DNA of 64,000 bases, taken from Luteimonas granuli (GTDB lineage: Bacteria > Pseudomonadota > Gammaproteobacteria > Xanthomonadales > Xanthomonadaceae). Below, one piece after another: positions 35,588 through 46,812 of this stretch (the first letter of the stretch is position 1; each line of letters opens with the position of its first letter). Below the pieces are notes generated by a model. That model saw nothing but the letters and a program-made list of their open reading frames with translations, was not told where the DNA came from and ran no database searches. The position numbers and the translations under genes are program-made. The stretch is from positions 2,149,001 through 2,213,000 of the forward strand of contig NZ_CP042218.1 of NCBI RefSeq assembly GCF_007795095.1, written 5' to 3'.

Positions 35588-36174
35588 TCGGACGCCTGCG
35601 GGGCGTGCTCGCCCACAAGTCCCCGCCCTGGCTGGTGGTCGACGTCAACGGCGTCGGCTACGAGCTGGAGGCGCCCATGAGCACCTTCTACGAGCTGCCG
35701 GTGCTCGGGAAAGAGGTCTCGCTGTTCACGCACTACGCCCAGCGCGACGACTCGGTGTCGCTGTACGGCTTCGCGTCCGAGGCCGAGCGCCGCCTGTTCC
35801 GCGACGTGCAGCGGGTCAGCGGCATCGGCGCGAAGATCGCGCTGGCGATCCTGTCCGGCGCCAGCGTGGAGGAATTCGCGCGCCTGGTACAGGCCGGCGA
35901 CGTGACCGCGCTGACCCGGATCCCGGGGATCGGCAAGAAGACAGCGGAGCGCATCGTGGTCGAGCTGCGCGACCGCGCCGAGGCGATCGTGGGCGGGGGG
36001 GCGGCGCTGCCCGCGGCCGGCGTGCCCGCCGATCCGCTGTCCGAGGCCACCGTGGCCCTGCAGCAGCTGGGCTACAAGCCGGCCGAGGCCCAGCGCATGG
36101 CGCGTGCCGCGCACACCGACGGCGACGCGGCGGAAACCATCATCCGAAAGGCGCTACAGTCCGCGCTTCGCTGA
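35584..36174 (+). CDS. ruvA: Holliday junction branch migration protein RuvA
   Basis: 196 residues. The N-terminal OB-fold ([28 protein letters not shown]), two helix-hairpin-helix motifs ([29 protein letters not shown]), and the C-terminal domain that contacts RuvB ([19 protein letters not shown]) are present. It binds four-way junctions. Its partner gene ruvB is about 7 kb away at 43049, separated by kup and the nap operon. Confidence 0.96.
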   Translation: MIGRLRGVLAHKSPPWLVVDVNGVGYELEAPMSTFYELPVLGKEVSLFTHYAQRDDSVSLYGFASEAERRLFRDVQRVSGIGAKIALAILSGASVEEFARLVQAGDVTALTRIPGIGKKTAERIVVELRDRAEAIVGGGAALPAAGVPADPLSEATVALQQLGYKPAEAQRMARAAHTDGDAAETIIRKALQSALR

Positions 36175-36196
36175 GTCGACCCGCCCCGGAATCCCC

Positions 36197-38176
36197 ATGT
36201 CAGCAGGTACCCCGAAGCCGGCCGTCCCGATCCAGGGCGCACGAGGCCGCGCACAAGGAAACGGTGCCGCGCGCGCGGACGGCCGCGAGCGGCGCGCGGA
36301 TGGCGGCCACGGCAAGATCGGCCTCACGGGTCTCGTCGTCGGCGCGATCGGCGTGGTCTTCGGCGACATCGGCACCAGCCCGCTGTACACCCTGCGCGAG
36401 GCCTTCAACCCGCACTACGGCCTGACCGCCGACCACGACACCGTGCTCGGCATCCTCTCGCTCGTCTTCTGGGCGCTCACGGTCGTGGTGACCTTCAAGT
36501 ACGTCACCATCATCATGCGCGCCGACAACGAGGGCGAGGGCGGCATCATGGCGCTGATGGCGCTGGCCCAGCGCAGCCTGAAGCCCGGATCGAAGTCGGT
36601 GTACCTGGTCGGCCTGCTGGGTGTGTTCGGCGCCTCGCTGTTCTTCGGCGACGGCGTGATCACGCCGGCGATCTCGGTGCTGTCGGCGGTCGAGGGCCTG
36701 GAGGTCGTGGCACCCCGGCTCGGGAACTGGATCATCCCGATCACGGTGGTGGTGCTGGGCGTGCTGTTCGGGACCCAGCGTTTCGGCACCCACAGGGTCG
36801 GCCGGATCTTCGGCCCGGTGATGATCCTCTGGTTCCTGAGCCTGGCGGTGCTGGGGGTCGTCAACATCGTCCACGACCCGGAAGTGCTGAAGGCCATCAA
36901 CCCGCTGTGGGGGGCGCGCTTCTTCGTCGAGCACAGCTGGGGCGGGGTGTTCATCCTCGGCGCGGTGGTGCTGGCGGTCACCGGCGGCGAGGCGATCTAC
37001 ACCGACATGGGCCACTTCGGCGCCCGGCCCATCCGGCTCGGCTGGTACTGGTTCGTCCTGCCCTCGCTGATGCTCAACTACCTGGGCCAGGGCGCGCTGG
37101 TGCTCGAGGATCCCGAGGCGATCCGCAACCCGTTCTTCATCGGAGTGCCGGAGTGGGGCCGCTGGCCGATGATCGTGCTCGCCACCGCGGCGACGGTGAT
37201 CGCCTCGCAGGCGGTGATCACCGGCGGCTTCTCGGTGGCGCGCCAGGCCATGCAGTTGGGCTACATCCCGCGCATGCGCATCCAGCACACCTCCAGCGAG
37301 ACCATCGGCCAGATCTACATTCCTGCCATCAACTGGTCGATGGCGGTGATCGTGATCCTGCTGGTGCTGAGCTTCCGGACCTCGTCGGCGCTGGCCACCG
37401 CCTATGGCATCTCGGTATCGATGACGATGCTGATCGACACCCTGCTGCTGGCGATCGTCGCGCGCGCGCTGTGGCCGAAGGCGCGGCGCTGGGTGCTGCC
37501 ATCCTGCGTCGGATTCTTCTTCTTCGACGTCGCCTTCGTGGTCGCCAACGGCGCCAAGATCCCGCAGGGCGGCTGGTTCCCGGTGGTGCTGGGCATCGTG
37601 CTGTTCACCCTGCTGCGGACCTGGCGCCGGGGCCGCCAGATCCTGCGCGAGGCCGTGCAGGCGGACGGCCTGCGCCTGGACACCTTCATCAGCGGCCTGA
37701 TGCTGGCGCCGCCGGTGCGGGTGCCGGGCACGGCCATCTTCATGACCAGCGATCCGGGCGTGGTGCCGCACGCCTTGATGCACAACCTCAAGCACAACAA
37801 GGTGCTGCACGAGCGCAACCTGTTCCTGACGGTGGAAACGCTGACCGTGCCGTATGCGCCCCGCGAGCGCCGGATCGAACTGCACGGCATCGGCGACGAT
37901 TTCTACCGGGTGGCGGTGCGCTTCGGCTTCATGGAGATGCCGGACGTGCCGCTGGCGCTGATGAGCGGGTGCGACATCGAAGGCCTGGACGTGGACCCGA
38001 TGGAAACCACGTACTTCACGAGCCGCGAATCCATCGTGGCATCCCGCCACGTGGGGATGCCGCTGTGGCGGGCGCGGGTCTTCGCGGTGATGCACCGCAA
38101 TGCCGCACCGGCCAACGCATACTTCCGCATTCCCGGCAACCGCCTCGTGGAGCTTGGATCCCAGGTGGAAATCTGA
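36197..38176 (+). CDS. kup: Potassium uptake protein Kup
   Basis: 659 residues from ATG 36197. After a charged N-terminus come about twelve membrane helices starting [24 protein letters not shown], the family signature, with [19 protein letters not shown] and [22 protein letters not shown], followed by a cytosolic C-terminal domain. It takes up K+ with protons. kup between ruvA and ruvB is the arrangement recalled from xanthomonads. Confidence 0.95.
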   Translation: MSAGTPKPAVPIQGARGRAQGNGAARADGRERRADGGHGKIGLTGLVVGAIGVVFGDIGTSPLYTLREAFNPHYGLTADHDTVLGILSLVFWALTVVVTFKYVTIIMRADNEGEGGIMALMALAQRSLKPGSKSVYLVGLLGVFGASLFFGDGVITPAISVLSAVEGLEVVAPRLGNWIIPITVVVLGVLFGTQRFGTHRVGRIFGPVMILWFLSLAVLGVVNIVHDPEVLKAINPLWGARFFVEHSWGGVFILGAVVLAVTGGEAIYTDMGHFGARPIRLGWYWFVLPSLMLNYLGQGALVLEDPEAIRNPFFIGVPEWGRWPMIVLATAATVIASQAVITGGFSVARQAMQLGYIPRMRIQHTSSETIGQIYIPAINWSMAVIVILLVLSFRTSSALATAYGISVSMTMLIDTLLLAIVARALWPKARRWVLPSCVGFFFFDVAFVVANGAKIPQGGWFPVVLGIVLFTLLRTWRRGRQILREAVQADGLRLDTFISGLMLAPPVRVPGTAIFMTSDPGVVPHALMHNLKHNKVLHERNLFLTVETLTVPYAPRERRIELHGIGDDFYRVAVRFGFMEMPDVPLALMSGCDIEGLDVDPMETTYFTSRESIVASRHVGMPLWRARVFAVMHRNAAPANAYFRIPGNRLVELGSQVEI

Positions 38177-38224
38177 GCTGGTCACTGCGCGGCATAGACG
38201 CTAGGCTTTGCGTCCATCAAGCCA

Positions 38225-38404
38225 ATGCCAGCGGAGCGCGCCTTGGACGCGGAAACCGGCCAGCCGACCCAGCGAAGGGAGCTGATCCTCTTCCTTTTCA
38301 TCACCGTGGTGCTGTTCCCGATCCTCTCGGTGATGATCGTCGGCGGCTACGGCTTCGCCGTCTGGTTCTGGCAGATGTTCGTCGCCGGGCCACCGACCGG
38401 TTGA
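38225..38404 (+). CDS. napE: Periplasmic nitrate reductase accessory protein NapE
   Basis: Small 59-residue frame from ATG 38225: a soluble N-terminus ending QPTQRRELILFLFIT, then one membrane helix (about 22-48) with VVLFPILSVMIVGGYGFAVW, matching the short NapE family. A TTG at 38243 with GGAG upstream is an alternative start (53 residues). It ends two bases before napF and opens the nap operon. Its function is unclear even in studied species. Confidence 0.85.
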   Translation: MPAERALDAETGQPTQRRELILFLFITVVLFPILSVMIVGGYGFAVWFWQMFVAGPPTG

Positions 38405-38406
38405 GC

Positions 38407-38943
38407 ATGGGACGTGCTGTTGCCAGCCCCGTCGCGACCAGCCTCCCGGACCCCGGGCGCCGGGCCCTGCTGCGCGGCCGCCTGCACGGGCCGCCGCCGC
38501 TGCGCCCGCCCTGGGCGCTGGACGAACCGCGTTTCGTCGATGCCTGCACCGGCTGCGGCGATTGCGTGACCGCCTGTCCCGAGAATGTGCTGCACCTTGG
38601 CGGCGGCCGGCTGCCGGAATTCGATCCCGGTCGCGGCGAATGCACCTTCTGCGGCGACTGCGCGTCGGCCTGCGCCGCGCCGGCGTTCAACTCCGTTTCC
38701 GCGCTTCCCTGGACGCTGCGCGCGCGGGTGGGCGAGGCCTGCCTGACCGCTCGCGGCATCGTCTGCTCCAGCTGCCGCGACGCCTGTGGCGAAGCCGCGA
38801 TCCGCTTTCCGCCCACACGCGCCGTCCCGGTGCCGCGCATCGACGCCGACCGCTGCACCGGCTGCGGTGCCTGCGTCGCCGGCTGTCCGAGCGCCGCCAT
38901 CAGCCTCGCCCATGCGCCGCGGGAGGTGGCCGATGAAGCCTGA
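38407..38943 (+). CDS. napF: Ferredoxin-type protein NapF
   Basis: 178 residues with four cysteine clusters: CTGCGDCVTACPENV, CTFCGDCASACAAPA, a reduced CSSCRDACGEAAI, and CTGCGACVAGCPSAA, so several [4Fe-4S] centres. NapF is a cytosolic iron-sulfur protein thought to help mature NapA before export. It overlaps napD by 11 bases. Confidence 0.93.
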   Translation: MGRAVASPVATSLPDPGRRALLRGRLHGPPPLRPPWALDEPRFVDACTGCGDCVTACPENVLHLGGGRLPEFDPGRGECTFCGDCASACAAPAFNSVSALPWTLRARVGEACLTARGIVCSSCRDACGEAAIRFPPTRAVPVPRIDADRCTGCGACVAGCPSAAISLAHAPREVADEA

Positions 38944-39202
38944 TGCCGCCCGCCGCGAGTGGCACCTCGCCAGCCTGGTGGTCCGCCACCATCCCGAAGC
39001 CCTGCCGGCGCTGGCCGAGGCGGTCGACGCCGCCGAAGGCCTGGAGATCGCGCTGCAGGACGAGACCCGCAGCGTGCTGGTCCAGGAAAGCGACGGCACC
39101 GCCGGCCTGATGGCCAACATCGACATGCTGCACGCCCTGCCGGGCGTCGTGACCGTCAACCTCGTCTACCACCACATCGAGCCACAGGAGCCGACTGGAT
39201 GA
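38933..39202 (+). CDS. napD: NapA maturation chaperone NapD
   Basis: 89 residues from ATG 38933, with GGGAGG before it. [22 protein letters not shown] and [26 protein letters not shown] sequence are typical of NapD, a ferredoxin-fold chaperone that binds the NapA twin-arginine signal and holds it until cofactor insertion. The start of napA overlaps by four bases. Confidence 0.92.
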   Translation: MKPDAARREWHLASLVVRHHPEALPALAEAVDAAEGLEIALQDETRSVLVQESDGTAGLMANIDMLHALPGVVTVNLVYHHIEPQEPTG

Positions 39203-41697
39203 CCACCAGCCGCCGCGAATTCATCCGCAACACCGCCGTCGCCAGCGCCGCCGCCGCCGCGGGCCTGCCGCTGCCGGCGAAGCTCGCCGAAGCGGTGGTT
39301 GAGGGCAACCGCGAACTGAAATGGAGCAAGGCGCCGTGCCGCTACTGCGGCACCGGCTGCGGCATCAACGTCGCGGTGCGCAACGGCCGCGTGGTCGCCA
39401 CCCACGGCGACGTGCTGGCCGAAGTGAACAAGGGCCTGAACTGCGTCAAGGGCTATTTCCTCTCCAAGGTGATGTACGGCGCCGACCGCCTGACCACGCC
39501 ACTGCTGCGCAAGCGCGACGGCGTCTTCCACAAGGAGGGCGAGTTCACCCCGGTGAGCTGGGACGAGGCCTTCGACGTGATGGAGGAGAAGTTCCGCGCG
39601 GTGCTGAAGGCCAAGGGCGGCGACGGCATCGGCATGTTCGGCTCCGGCCAGTGGACGGTGTGGGAGGGCTACGCGGCCAACAAGCTGATGAAGGCCGGCT
39701 TCCGCAGCAACCACATCGATCCCAACGCGCGCCACTGCATGGCGTCCGCGGTCACCGGCTTCATGCGCACCTTCGGCATGGACGAGCCGATGGGCTGCTA
39801 CGACGACATCGAGGCCGCGGACGCCTTCGTGCTCTGGGGCTCGAACATGGCCGAGATGCACCCGATCCTCTGGACCCGGGTGACCGACCGCCGGCTGTCT
39901 AACCCGCACGTCAAGGTCGCGGTGCTGTCGACATTCGAGCACCGCAGCTTCGACCTCGCCGACATCCCGATGGTGTTCAAGCCCCAGACCGACCTGGTGA
40001 TCCTGAACTACATCGCCAACCACATCATCCGGTCGGGCAAGGTCAACCGCGACTTCGTCGACAGGCACACCACCTTCAAGCGCGGCAACGACGACATCGG
40101 CTACGGCCTGCGCCCCGAGCATCCGCTGCAGGTGGCGGCGAAGAACGCCGACGACGCCAACGGCGGCACGCCGATCGGCTTCGACGAGTTCGCGGCCTTC
40201 GTCGCGCCGTACACGCTGGAGAAGGCGGTCGAGATGACCGGCGTCGAGCGCGGCTGGCTGGAGCAGCTGGCCGAGCTGTACGCGAACCCCGACATCAAGG
40301 TGATGTCGTTCTGGACCATGGGCTTCAACCAGCACACGCGCGGCACGTGGGCCAACAACATGGTCTACAACATCCACCTGCTGACCGGGAAGATCGCGAC
40401 CCCGGGCAACAGCCCGTTCTCGCTGACCGGGCAGCCTTCCGCCTGCGGCACCGCGCGCGAGGTCGGAACCTTCAGCCACCGCCTGCCCGCGGACATGGTG
40501 GTGACCAACCCCGAGCACCGGGCGATGGCCGAGGACATCTGGAAGGTCCCGCGCGGGATCATCAAGGAGAAGGTCGGCTACCACGCGGTCGAGCAGAACC
40601 GCGCGCTGAAGGACGGCAAGCTCAACGCCTACTGGGTGCAGGTCAACAACAACATGCAGGCTTCGGCCAACATCCTCGAAGAGGGCTACCCGGGCTATCG
40701 CAACCCGGACAACTTCATCGTGGTGTCCGATGCCTATCCCACCGTCACCTGCCAGGCGGCGGACCTGATCCTGCCCACGGCGATGTGGGTGGAGAAGGAG
40801 GGCGCCTACGGCAACGCGGAGCGCCGCACGCACTTCTGGCACCAGCTGGTCGACGCGCCGGGCGAGGCGAGGTCGGACCTCTGGCAGCTGATGGAGTTCT
40901 CCAAGCGCTTCACCACCGACGAGTGCTGGCCGGAGGAGGTCCTGGCCGCCAATCCGGAGTTCCGCGGCAAGACCCTGTTCGAGGTGCTGTTCCGCAACGG
41001 CAAGGTCGACGCCTTCGGCGTGGACGAGATCGAAGCGGGCTACGCCAACCACGAGGCCGAGGCCTTCGGCTTCTACCCGCAGAAGGGCCTGTTCGAGGAA
41101 TACGCCGAATTCGGCCGCGGCCACGCCCACGACCTCGCGCCCTTCGACACCTACCATCAGGTCCGCGGCCTGCGCTGGCCGGTGGTCGACGGCAAGGAGA
41201 CCCGCTGGCGCTACCGCGAGGGCGAGGATCCGTACGTCAAGCCCGGTGCAGGCTTCGAGTTCTATGGCAACCCCGACGGCAAGGCGGTGATCTGGGCGCT
41301 GCCCTACGAGCCGCCGGCCGAGTCCCCGGACGACGAGTACGACCTGTGGCTGGTCACCGGGCGCGTGCTGGAACACTGGCACTCTGGCTCGATGACCATG
41401 CGCATCCCGGAGCTGTACCGGGCGGTGCCCTCGGCGGTGGTGTTCATGCACCCCGACGACGCGAAGGCGCGCGGGCTCAAGCGCGGCGACGAGGTCGAAG
41501 TGGCCTCGCGCCGCGGCGCCATGCGCACCCGCGTCGAGACCCGCGGCCGCAACCGCATGCCGCGCGGCGTGGTCTTCGTGCCCTGGTTCGACGCCGCCCA
41601 GCTGATCAACAAGGTCACGCTGGACGCGACCGACCCGATCTCCAAGCAGACCGACTTCAAGAAGTGCGCGGCCAAGGTCGTCGCGGTGGGAGCCTGA
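39199..41697 (+). CDS. napA: Periplasmic nitrate reductase catalytic subunit NapA
   Basis: 832 residues from ATG 39199, the usual length. The twin-arginine signal is [13 protein letters not shown]. The [4Fe-4S] site is [12 protein letters not shown] (CX2CX3C) with a later Cys in NCVKG. The molybdopterin-binding core contains [24 protein letters not shown] sequence, where the Cys is the expected molybdenum ligand, and [13 protein letters not shown]. It reduces nitrate to nitrite in the periplasm with electrons from NapC through NapB. The long frame on the opposite strand is a shadow. Confidence 0.97.
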   Translation: MTTSRREFIRNTAVASAAAAAGLPLPAKLAEAVVEGNRELKWSKAPCRYCGTGCGINVAVRNGRVVATHGDVLAEVNKGLNCVKGYFLSKVMYGADRLTTPLLRKRDGVFHKEGEFTPVSWDEAFDVMEEKFRAVLKAKGGDGIGMFGSGQWTVWEGYAANKLMKAGFRSNHIDPNARHCMASAVTGFMRTFGMDEPMGCYDDIEAADAFVLWGSNMAEMHPILWTRVTDRRLSNPHVKVAVLSTFEHRSFDLADIPMVFKPQTDLVILNYIANHIIRSGKVNRDFVDRHTTFKRGNDDIGYGLRPEHPLQVAAKNADDANGGTPIGFDEFAAFVAPYTLEKAVEMTGVERGWLEQLAELYANPDIKVMSFWTMGFNQHTRGTWANNMVYNIHLLTGKIATPGNSPFSLTGQPSACGTAREVGTFSHRLPADMVVTNPEHRAMAEDIWKVPRGIIKEKVGYHAVEQNRALKDGKLNAYWVQVNNNMQASANILEEGYPGYRNPDNFIVVSDAYPTVTCQAADLILPTAMWVEKEGAYGNAERRTHFWHQLVDAPGEARSDLWQLMEFSKRFTTDECWPEEVLAANPEFRGKTLFEVLFRNGKVDAFGVDEIEAGYANHEAEAFGFYPQKGLFEEYAEFGRGHAHDLAPFDTYHQVRGLRWPVVDGKETRWRYREGEDPYVKPGAGFEFYGNPDGKAVIWALPYEPPAESPDDEYDLWLVTGRVLEHWHSGSMTMRIPELYRAVPSAVVFMHPDDAKARGLKRGDEVEVASRRGAMRTRVETRGRNRMPRGVVFVPWFDAAQLINKVTLDATDPISKQTDFKKCAAKVVAVGA

Positions 41698-41698
41698 C

Positions 41699-42235
41699 AT
41701 GCGCCTGATATCGACGACCCGTGCCCTGGCCGCCCTGCTGGCGGTCGCCGTGCTGCCGCTGCTGCTCGCCGCCTGCGGCGAGCGCGATGCCGGCCCCGAG
41801 ATCCGCCCGCCCGCGCCGCCGGTCAGCGCACGCGGCAACCCCGCCCATGACATCGACCCGTTGCGCCGGAACGTGCCCATCACCACCGAGGTCACGCCGC
41901 TGCCGCTGGCCAACGTCGAGAACTTCGACATGACGCGCCAGCGCGCCTACCCCATGCAGCCGCCGACCATCCCGCACAGCATCGACGGCTACCAGGTGGA
42001 CCTGAACTCCAACCGCTGCATGCTCTGCCACGCGCGCAGCACCGCCGCGGATTTCCAGGCGCCCCCGGTCAGCGTGACCCACTACATGGACCGGGACGAC
42101 CAGTTCCTGGCCGAGGTGTCGCCGCGGCGCTACTTCTGCGTGCAGTGCCATGTGACCCAGACCGACGCGCAACCGCTGGTGGCCAACGGCTTCAGGGACA
42201 TCGACGAGGTCCTGCGTTCGGAGCGCATGCAATGA
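41699..42235 (+). CDS. napB: Nitrate reductase cytochrome c subunit NapB, apparently a lipoprotein
   Basis: 178 residues. Two heme sites CMLCH and CVQCH in the NapB context ([21 protein letters not shown] and [17 protein letters not shown]). The signal ends [14 protein letters not shown], which reads as a lipobox with Cys near 26; most NapB proteins are soluble after an ordinary signal peptide, so membrane anchoring would be unusual. It hands electrons from NapC to NapA and overlaps napC by four bases. Confidence 0.93.
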   Translation: MRLISTTRALAALLAVAVLPLLLAACGERDAGPEIRPPAPPVSARGNPAHDIDPLRRNVPITTEVTPLPLANVENFDMTRQRAYPMQPPTIPHSIDGYQVDLNSNRCMLCHARSTAADFQAPPVSVTHYMDRDDQFLAEVSPRRYFCVQCHVTQTDAQPLVANGFRDIDEVLRSERMQ

Positions 42236-42885
42236 GGCTGGTGCGGCGCACCCGCGAGGGGCTGGTCTCGTTCTGGGGGCAGTTCAACCGGCCGGCCCGC
42301 ACGCTGAGCCTGGGCTTCCTGACCCTGGGCGGCTTCATCGCGGGCATCGTGTTCTGGGGCGGCTTCAACACCGCGCTGGAGGCGACCAACACGGAAGCCT
42401 TCTGCACCAGCTGTCACGAGATGGAGGCCAACGTCTTCGAGGAGCTGAAGCCCACCATCCACTACAGCAACCGCTCCGGCGTGCGGGCCAGCTGTCCCGA
42501 CTGCCACGTGCCGCATGACTGGACCGACAAGATGGCGCGCAAGATGCAGGCTTCGAAGGAGGTCTGGGGCAAGGTCTTCGGCACCATCAACACCCGCGAG
42601 AAGTTCCTCGACAACCGTCTGAAGCTGGCCCAGCACGAGTGGGACCGGCTCAAGGCCAATGACTCGCTGGAATGCCGCAACTGCCACGACTACAACTCGA
42701 TGGACCTGACCCGCCAGGCCACCCGTGCCGCCTTCATCCACCGCAGCTACCTGGCCACGGGGCAGGCGACCTGCATCGACTGCCACAAGGGCATCGCCCA
42801 CAGGCTGCCCGACATGACCGGCATTCCGCAGGGGATCCAGGCGGGGTCGGCCGCGACGACGACCGGCCTGCCGTCACCGCACTGA
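42232..42885 (+). CDS. napC: Tetraheme quinol dehydrogenase NapC
   Basis: 217 residues from ATG 42232. One N-terminal membrane anchor ([22 protein letters not shown]), then four heme-binding sites CTSCH, CPDCH, CRNCH and CIDCH, as in the NapC/NirT family. It takes electrons from the quinol pool to NapB. It is the last gene of napEFDABC; napG and napH are absent, so this is the quinol route through NapC alone. Confidence 0.95.
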   Translation: MRLVRRTREGLVSFWGQFNRPARTLSLGFLTLGGFIAGIVFWGGFNTALEATNTEAFCTSCHEMEANVFEELKPTIHYSNRSGVRASCPDCHVPHDWTDKMARKMQASKEVWGKVFGTINTREKFLDNRLKLAQHEWDRLKANDSLECRNCHDYNSMDLTRQATRAAFIHRSYLATGQATCIDCHKGIAHRLPDMTGIPQGIQAGSAATTTGLPSPH

Positions 42886-42895
42886 CCGCGTCCTG

Positions 42896-42997
42896 CTCCT
42901 GTAGGAGCGGCTACAGCCGCGAAGCTTTCTGTAGGGGCGGCTGGGCTACAGCCGCGACGGCGAGGAGTCCCGTTCGCGGCTATAGCCGCTCCTGCAG
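42896..42997. repeat. Three REP palindromes after napC
   Basis: Units of the GTAGGAGC family: one at about 42896-42922 (TGTAGGAGCGGCTACAGCCG), a second at about 42929-42958 with a small insertion, and a third in inverted orientation at about 42973-42997 (CGGCTATAGCCGCTCCTGCA). They fill the gap between the nap operon and ruvB. Confidence 0.82.
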
Positions 42998-43048
42998 TCC
43001 GTGGAAACGGAGGTGCCCGCGCGCCGGCCGGCGTGAGAACATGGCGCC

Positions 43049-44067
<1,019 letters not shown>

Positions 44068-44071
<4 letters not shown>

Positions 44072-44508
44072 ACGCCTCCGGTTCGCCTCTGTTCATCCTC
44101 CCTGCCAGGGTCTACTGGGAAGATACCGACGCCGGCGGCGTGGTGTACCACGCCCGGTACGTGGCCTTCCTCGAACGCGCGCGCAGCGAATGGATGCGCA
44201 GCCTCGGCTACGGGCAGCAGGCCCTGATCGACGGGCTCGACCTGGTGTTCGCCGTGCGCGACATGCAGCTCGACTTCCGCCGGCCCGCTCGCCTGGACGA
44301 CGCGCTCGGGGTCACCGTGGCGCTGGCGCGGGTGCGCCGGGCCAGCGTCGAGTTCGCACAGGAAGTGCGGTGCGAGGGCGAGGTGCTGGCCACGGCGCAG
44401 GTGCGGGTTGCGGCGATCGACGCGCGCAGCTTCCGGCCACGGGCGCTGCCGGACGAGCTGTACGGACAATTCAAATCCCTGGAATCGAACGCGGAGCAAG
44501 ATCGATGA
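44068..44508 (+). CDS. ybgC: Tol-Pal acyl-CoA thioesterase YbgC, apparent CTG start
   Basis: 146 residues if read from CTG 44068. The reading [31 protein letters not shown] aligns with the E. coli start [25 protein letters not shown]. The catalytic Asp lies in [11 protein letters not shown], so the first GTG (44140) would remove essential sequence and no ATG exists upstream in frame. GGAGG (44056-44060) is 7 bases before the CTG, and CTGA overlaps the ruvB stop just as ATGA would. A sequencing change of A to C is the other explanation. Hotdog-fold thioesterase, conserved first gene of the tol-pal cluster. Confidence 0.87.
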
Positions 44509-45308
44509 GTGCAACGGCCATCCTGATGCAGGCGAGCAGCGTGGAACCCCTGCCCGAGGAGGCCCCGGCCGACAGCGTGGCGCTGGCGGCCGACGCCGTG
44601 AACCAGGCCGCGGCCGTTCCGGCCGCCGGCGGCGAACTCGACCTCGTCCAGCTGATCCTGCACGCCTCGCTGCCGGTGCAGCTGGTGATGCTGCTCCTGC
44701 TGTTTGCGTCGATCGCCTCGTGGGTGATCATCTTCCGCAAGAAGCGGATGCTCGACCGCGCCGAGAAGGAAGCCGACCGCTTCGAGGAGCGCTTCTGGTC
44801 CGGCGCCGACCTCGGCAAGCTCTACAGCGCCGCCAGCGAGCGCAACCGCGAGGTCGAGGGCCTGGAGTCGATCTTCGAGGCCGGCTTCCGCGAGTACAGC
44901 CGCAGCGGCCAGCGTCGCGGCGCCGACAGCCGGGTGAAGCTGGAAGGCGCCCAGCGCGGCATGCGCGTGGCCAGCTCGCGCGAACTGGACGACCTCGAGC
45001 ACAACCTCGAGTTCCTCGCCAACGTCGGCTCGATCGCGCCCTATGTCGGCCTTCTGGGAACGGTCTGGGGCATCATGATCGCCTTCCAGGGCCTGGCCAA
45101 CGTCAAGGAAGCGACCATCGCCAGCGTGGCGCCGGGCATTTCCGAGGCGCTGATCGCGACCGCCATGGGCCTGTTCGCGGCGATCCCGGCGGTCTGGGCC
45201 TACAACCGCTTCGCGACCAAGGTCGAGCGCATCGCCGGGCGCTACGACGCCTTCTCCGATGAGTTCTCCTCGATCCTGGAGCGCCAGTCCTCGGCCGGCG
45301 AGGCCTGA
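44505..45308 (+). CDS. tolQ: Tol-Pal system proton channel subunit TolQ
   Basis: 267 residues from ATG 44505, overlapping ybgC by ATGA. MotA/TolQ/ExbB family with three membrane helices: LPVQLVMLLLLFASIASWVIIF, then VGSIAPYVGLLGTVWGIMIAF, the proton-channel signature, and GISEALIATAMGLFAAIPAVWAYN. With TolR it converts the proton gradient into TolA movement during cell constriction. The N-terminus is some 30-40 residues longer than in E. coli. Confidence 0.95.
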   Translation: MSATAILMQASSVEPLPEEAPADSVALAADAVNQAAAVPAAGGELDLVQLILHASLPVQLVMLLLLFASIASWVIIFRKKRMLDRAEKEADRFEERFWSGADLGKLYSAASERNREVEGLESIFEAGFREYSRSGQRRGADSRVKLEGAQRGMRVASSRELDDLEHNLEFLANVGSIAPYVGLLGTVWGIMIAFQGLANVKEATIASVAPGISEALIATAMGLFAAIPAVWAYNRFATKVERIAGRYDAFSDEFSSILERQSSAGEA

Positions 45309-45312
45309 TCCG

Positions 45313-45753
45313 ATGAGCGTCCGTGCCCGCCGCGGCAAGCGCCGCAAACTCAAGAACGAGATCAACGTCGTGCCCTACATCGACGTGATGCTCGTGCTGC
45401 TGATCATCTTCATGGTCACCGCGCCGCTGATGAACCTGGGCGTGGACGTGCAGCTGCCCGAGTCAAACGCCAAGTCGATCACCGAGCAGAAGGATCCGGT
45501 GGTGGTGAGCGTGGATCGCGACGGCAACTATTTCCTGGCCATCGAGACCGGGAACAACCAGGCCGTCGACGTGGACACCCTGGGCGCCCGGGTCCGCGCG
45601 CTCGTGGCGAACAATCCGGACGTGGCGGTCTACGTCGCCGCCGACGGCGCCGGCAGCTACCAGAACGTGATGGACGCGATGGTGCTGCTGCAGAACGCCG
45701 GCGTCGAGCGCGTCGGCCTGATGAGCCAGCCCAGGCAGGACGGCACCCGCTGA
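45313..45753 (+). CDS. tolR: Tol-Pal system protein TolR
   Basis: 146 residues from ATG 45313. One membrane helix with the proton-carrying Asp in NVVPYIDVMLVLLIIFMVTAPL, then a periplasmic dimer domain. The ExbD/TolR partner of TolQ. The stop overlaps the tolA start by one base (TGATG). Confidence 0.95.
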   Translation: MSVRARRGKRRKLKNEINVVPYIDVMLVLLIIFMVTAPLMNLGVDVQLPESNAKSITEQKDPVVVSVDRDGNYFLAIETGNNQAVDVDTLGARVRALVANNPDVAVYVAADGAGSYQNVMDAMVLLQNAGVERVGLMSQPRQDGTR

Positions 45754-46703
45754 TGCGAGAGCAACGCGCCGATACCACGCGCGCGGTGGTGCTGGCCCTG
45801 CTGCTCCACGTCGCGCTGTTCGCGCTGATGTTCGCCGGCCTGTGGTGGACGCGCAGCGCGGCGCCGCTGTCCGCGGCCGGGTCGCCGATCAGCGCCGAGC
45901 TGATCGACGTCAGCGACCTGTCGCCGGCGATGCAGCGCACGCTGCAGCGGCGGCCCGAACCGGTTCCGCCCGAGCCCTTGCCCGTCCCGGAACCGGAGCC
46001 GGTCGTGGTCGAGGACGCGACGCCCGAGCCGCAGCCGATCCCGGTGCCGCTGCCCGAGGACGCCCCGGTCGAGCCGCAGCCGACGCCCCAGGTGCAGGTG
46101 CCCGAGCCCTCGCCCGTGGACCAGGAGGCGGTGCGCCGCGATGCCATCGCACGCGAGACCGCCGAGCGCGAGCAGGAAGCGAAGCGCCGCCAGGAGCAGA
46201 TCGACCTGACCGAGCGCAAGCGCCAGGAGGAGGCCGAGCAGAAGCGCCGGCTTGCCGAGCAGAAGCTCGCCGAGATCCGCCGGCAGCGCGAGCAGGCACA
46301 GCGCGAGCAACGAGAGGCGGAGCGGCGGCTGGAGCGGATCGCGCAGAGCCGGGCCGAGCAGGCCCCGGACCCGGCCCCCGCGGCCGGCACGCCGCCACCC
46401 GGCAACCAGGGCGTGGACCCGGGCCTCTCCGCCCGCTATGCGGCCGCGATCCAGGAAGCCATCCTGCGCAACTGGACGCGGCCGGAGAACGTTCCGCTCG
46501 GGCAGAAGTGCCGCATCGTCATCACCCAGGTGCGTGGCGGCACGGTGGTCCGGGTCGAGGTCTCGCCGACCTGTCCGTTCGACGACCTCGGCCGGCGCTC
46601 GGTGGAAGCGGCGGTCCTCAAGGCGCAGCCGCTGCCCTATGCCGGCTTCGAGTCCGTTTTCAACCGGACCCTCAATCTCAACTTCGAGGCGCAGGACCGG
46701 TAG
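45753..46703 (+). CDS. tolA: Tol-Pal system protein TolA
   Basis: 316 residues. One N-terminal membrane helix (VVLALLLHVALFALMFAGLWW) with the SHLS-like helix LLLHVALF, then a Pro/Glu/Val-rich stretch (about 65-125), a charged coiled-coil of Arg/Glu/Gln (about 130-215), and a C-terminal domain with YAAAIQEAILRNWTRPENV and two cysteines (KCRIVI, SPTCPFDD). It spans the periplasm from TolQR to TolB/Pal. Shorter than E. coli TolA because the middle helix is shorter. Confidence 0.92.
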   Translation: MREQRADTTRAVVLALLLHVALFALMFAGLWWTRSAAPLSAAGSPISAELIDVSDLSPAMQRTLQRRPEPVPPEPLPVPEPEPVVVEDATPEPQPIPVPLPEDAPVEPQPTPQVQVPEPSPVDQEAVRRDAIARETAEREQEAKRRQEQIDLTERKRQEEAEQKRRLAEQKLAEIRRQREQAQREQREAERRLERIAQSRAEQAPDPAPAAGTPPPGNQGVDPGLSARYAAAIQEAILRNWTRPENVPLGQKCRIVITQVRGGTVVRVEVSPTCPFDDLGRRSVEAAVLKAQPLPYAGFESVFNRTLNLNFEAQDR

Positions 46704-46812
46704 CCGGGGGACGCGGCGTCTCCGCATGCCCGCGCGTCCCGGATCCATTCATCCTTGTGAGCGCCTTCACGGCCATGCTGTCACCCTTTGCCGCCATTTC
46801 CCGGAGCCCGGT

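Noticed and set aside
38204..38219. FNR-like box before napE (TTTGCGTCCATCAA)
   Set aside because: Only the right half matches the consensus; the left half is too poor to claim.
39166..41931. Reverse-strand open frame of about 920 codons opposite napA
   Set aside because: Composition is typical of antisense shadow and napA is unmistakable on the forward strand.
44140..44508. ybgC starting at GTG 44140
   Set aside because: It would remove the EDTD catalytic segment and the first beta strand.
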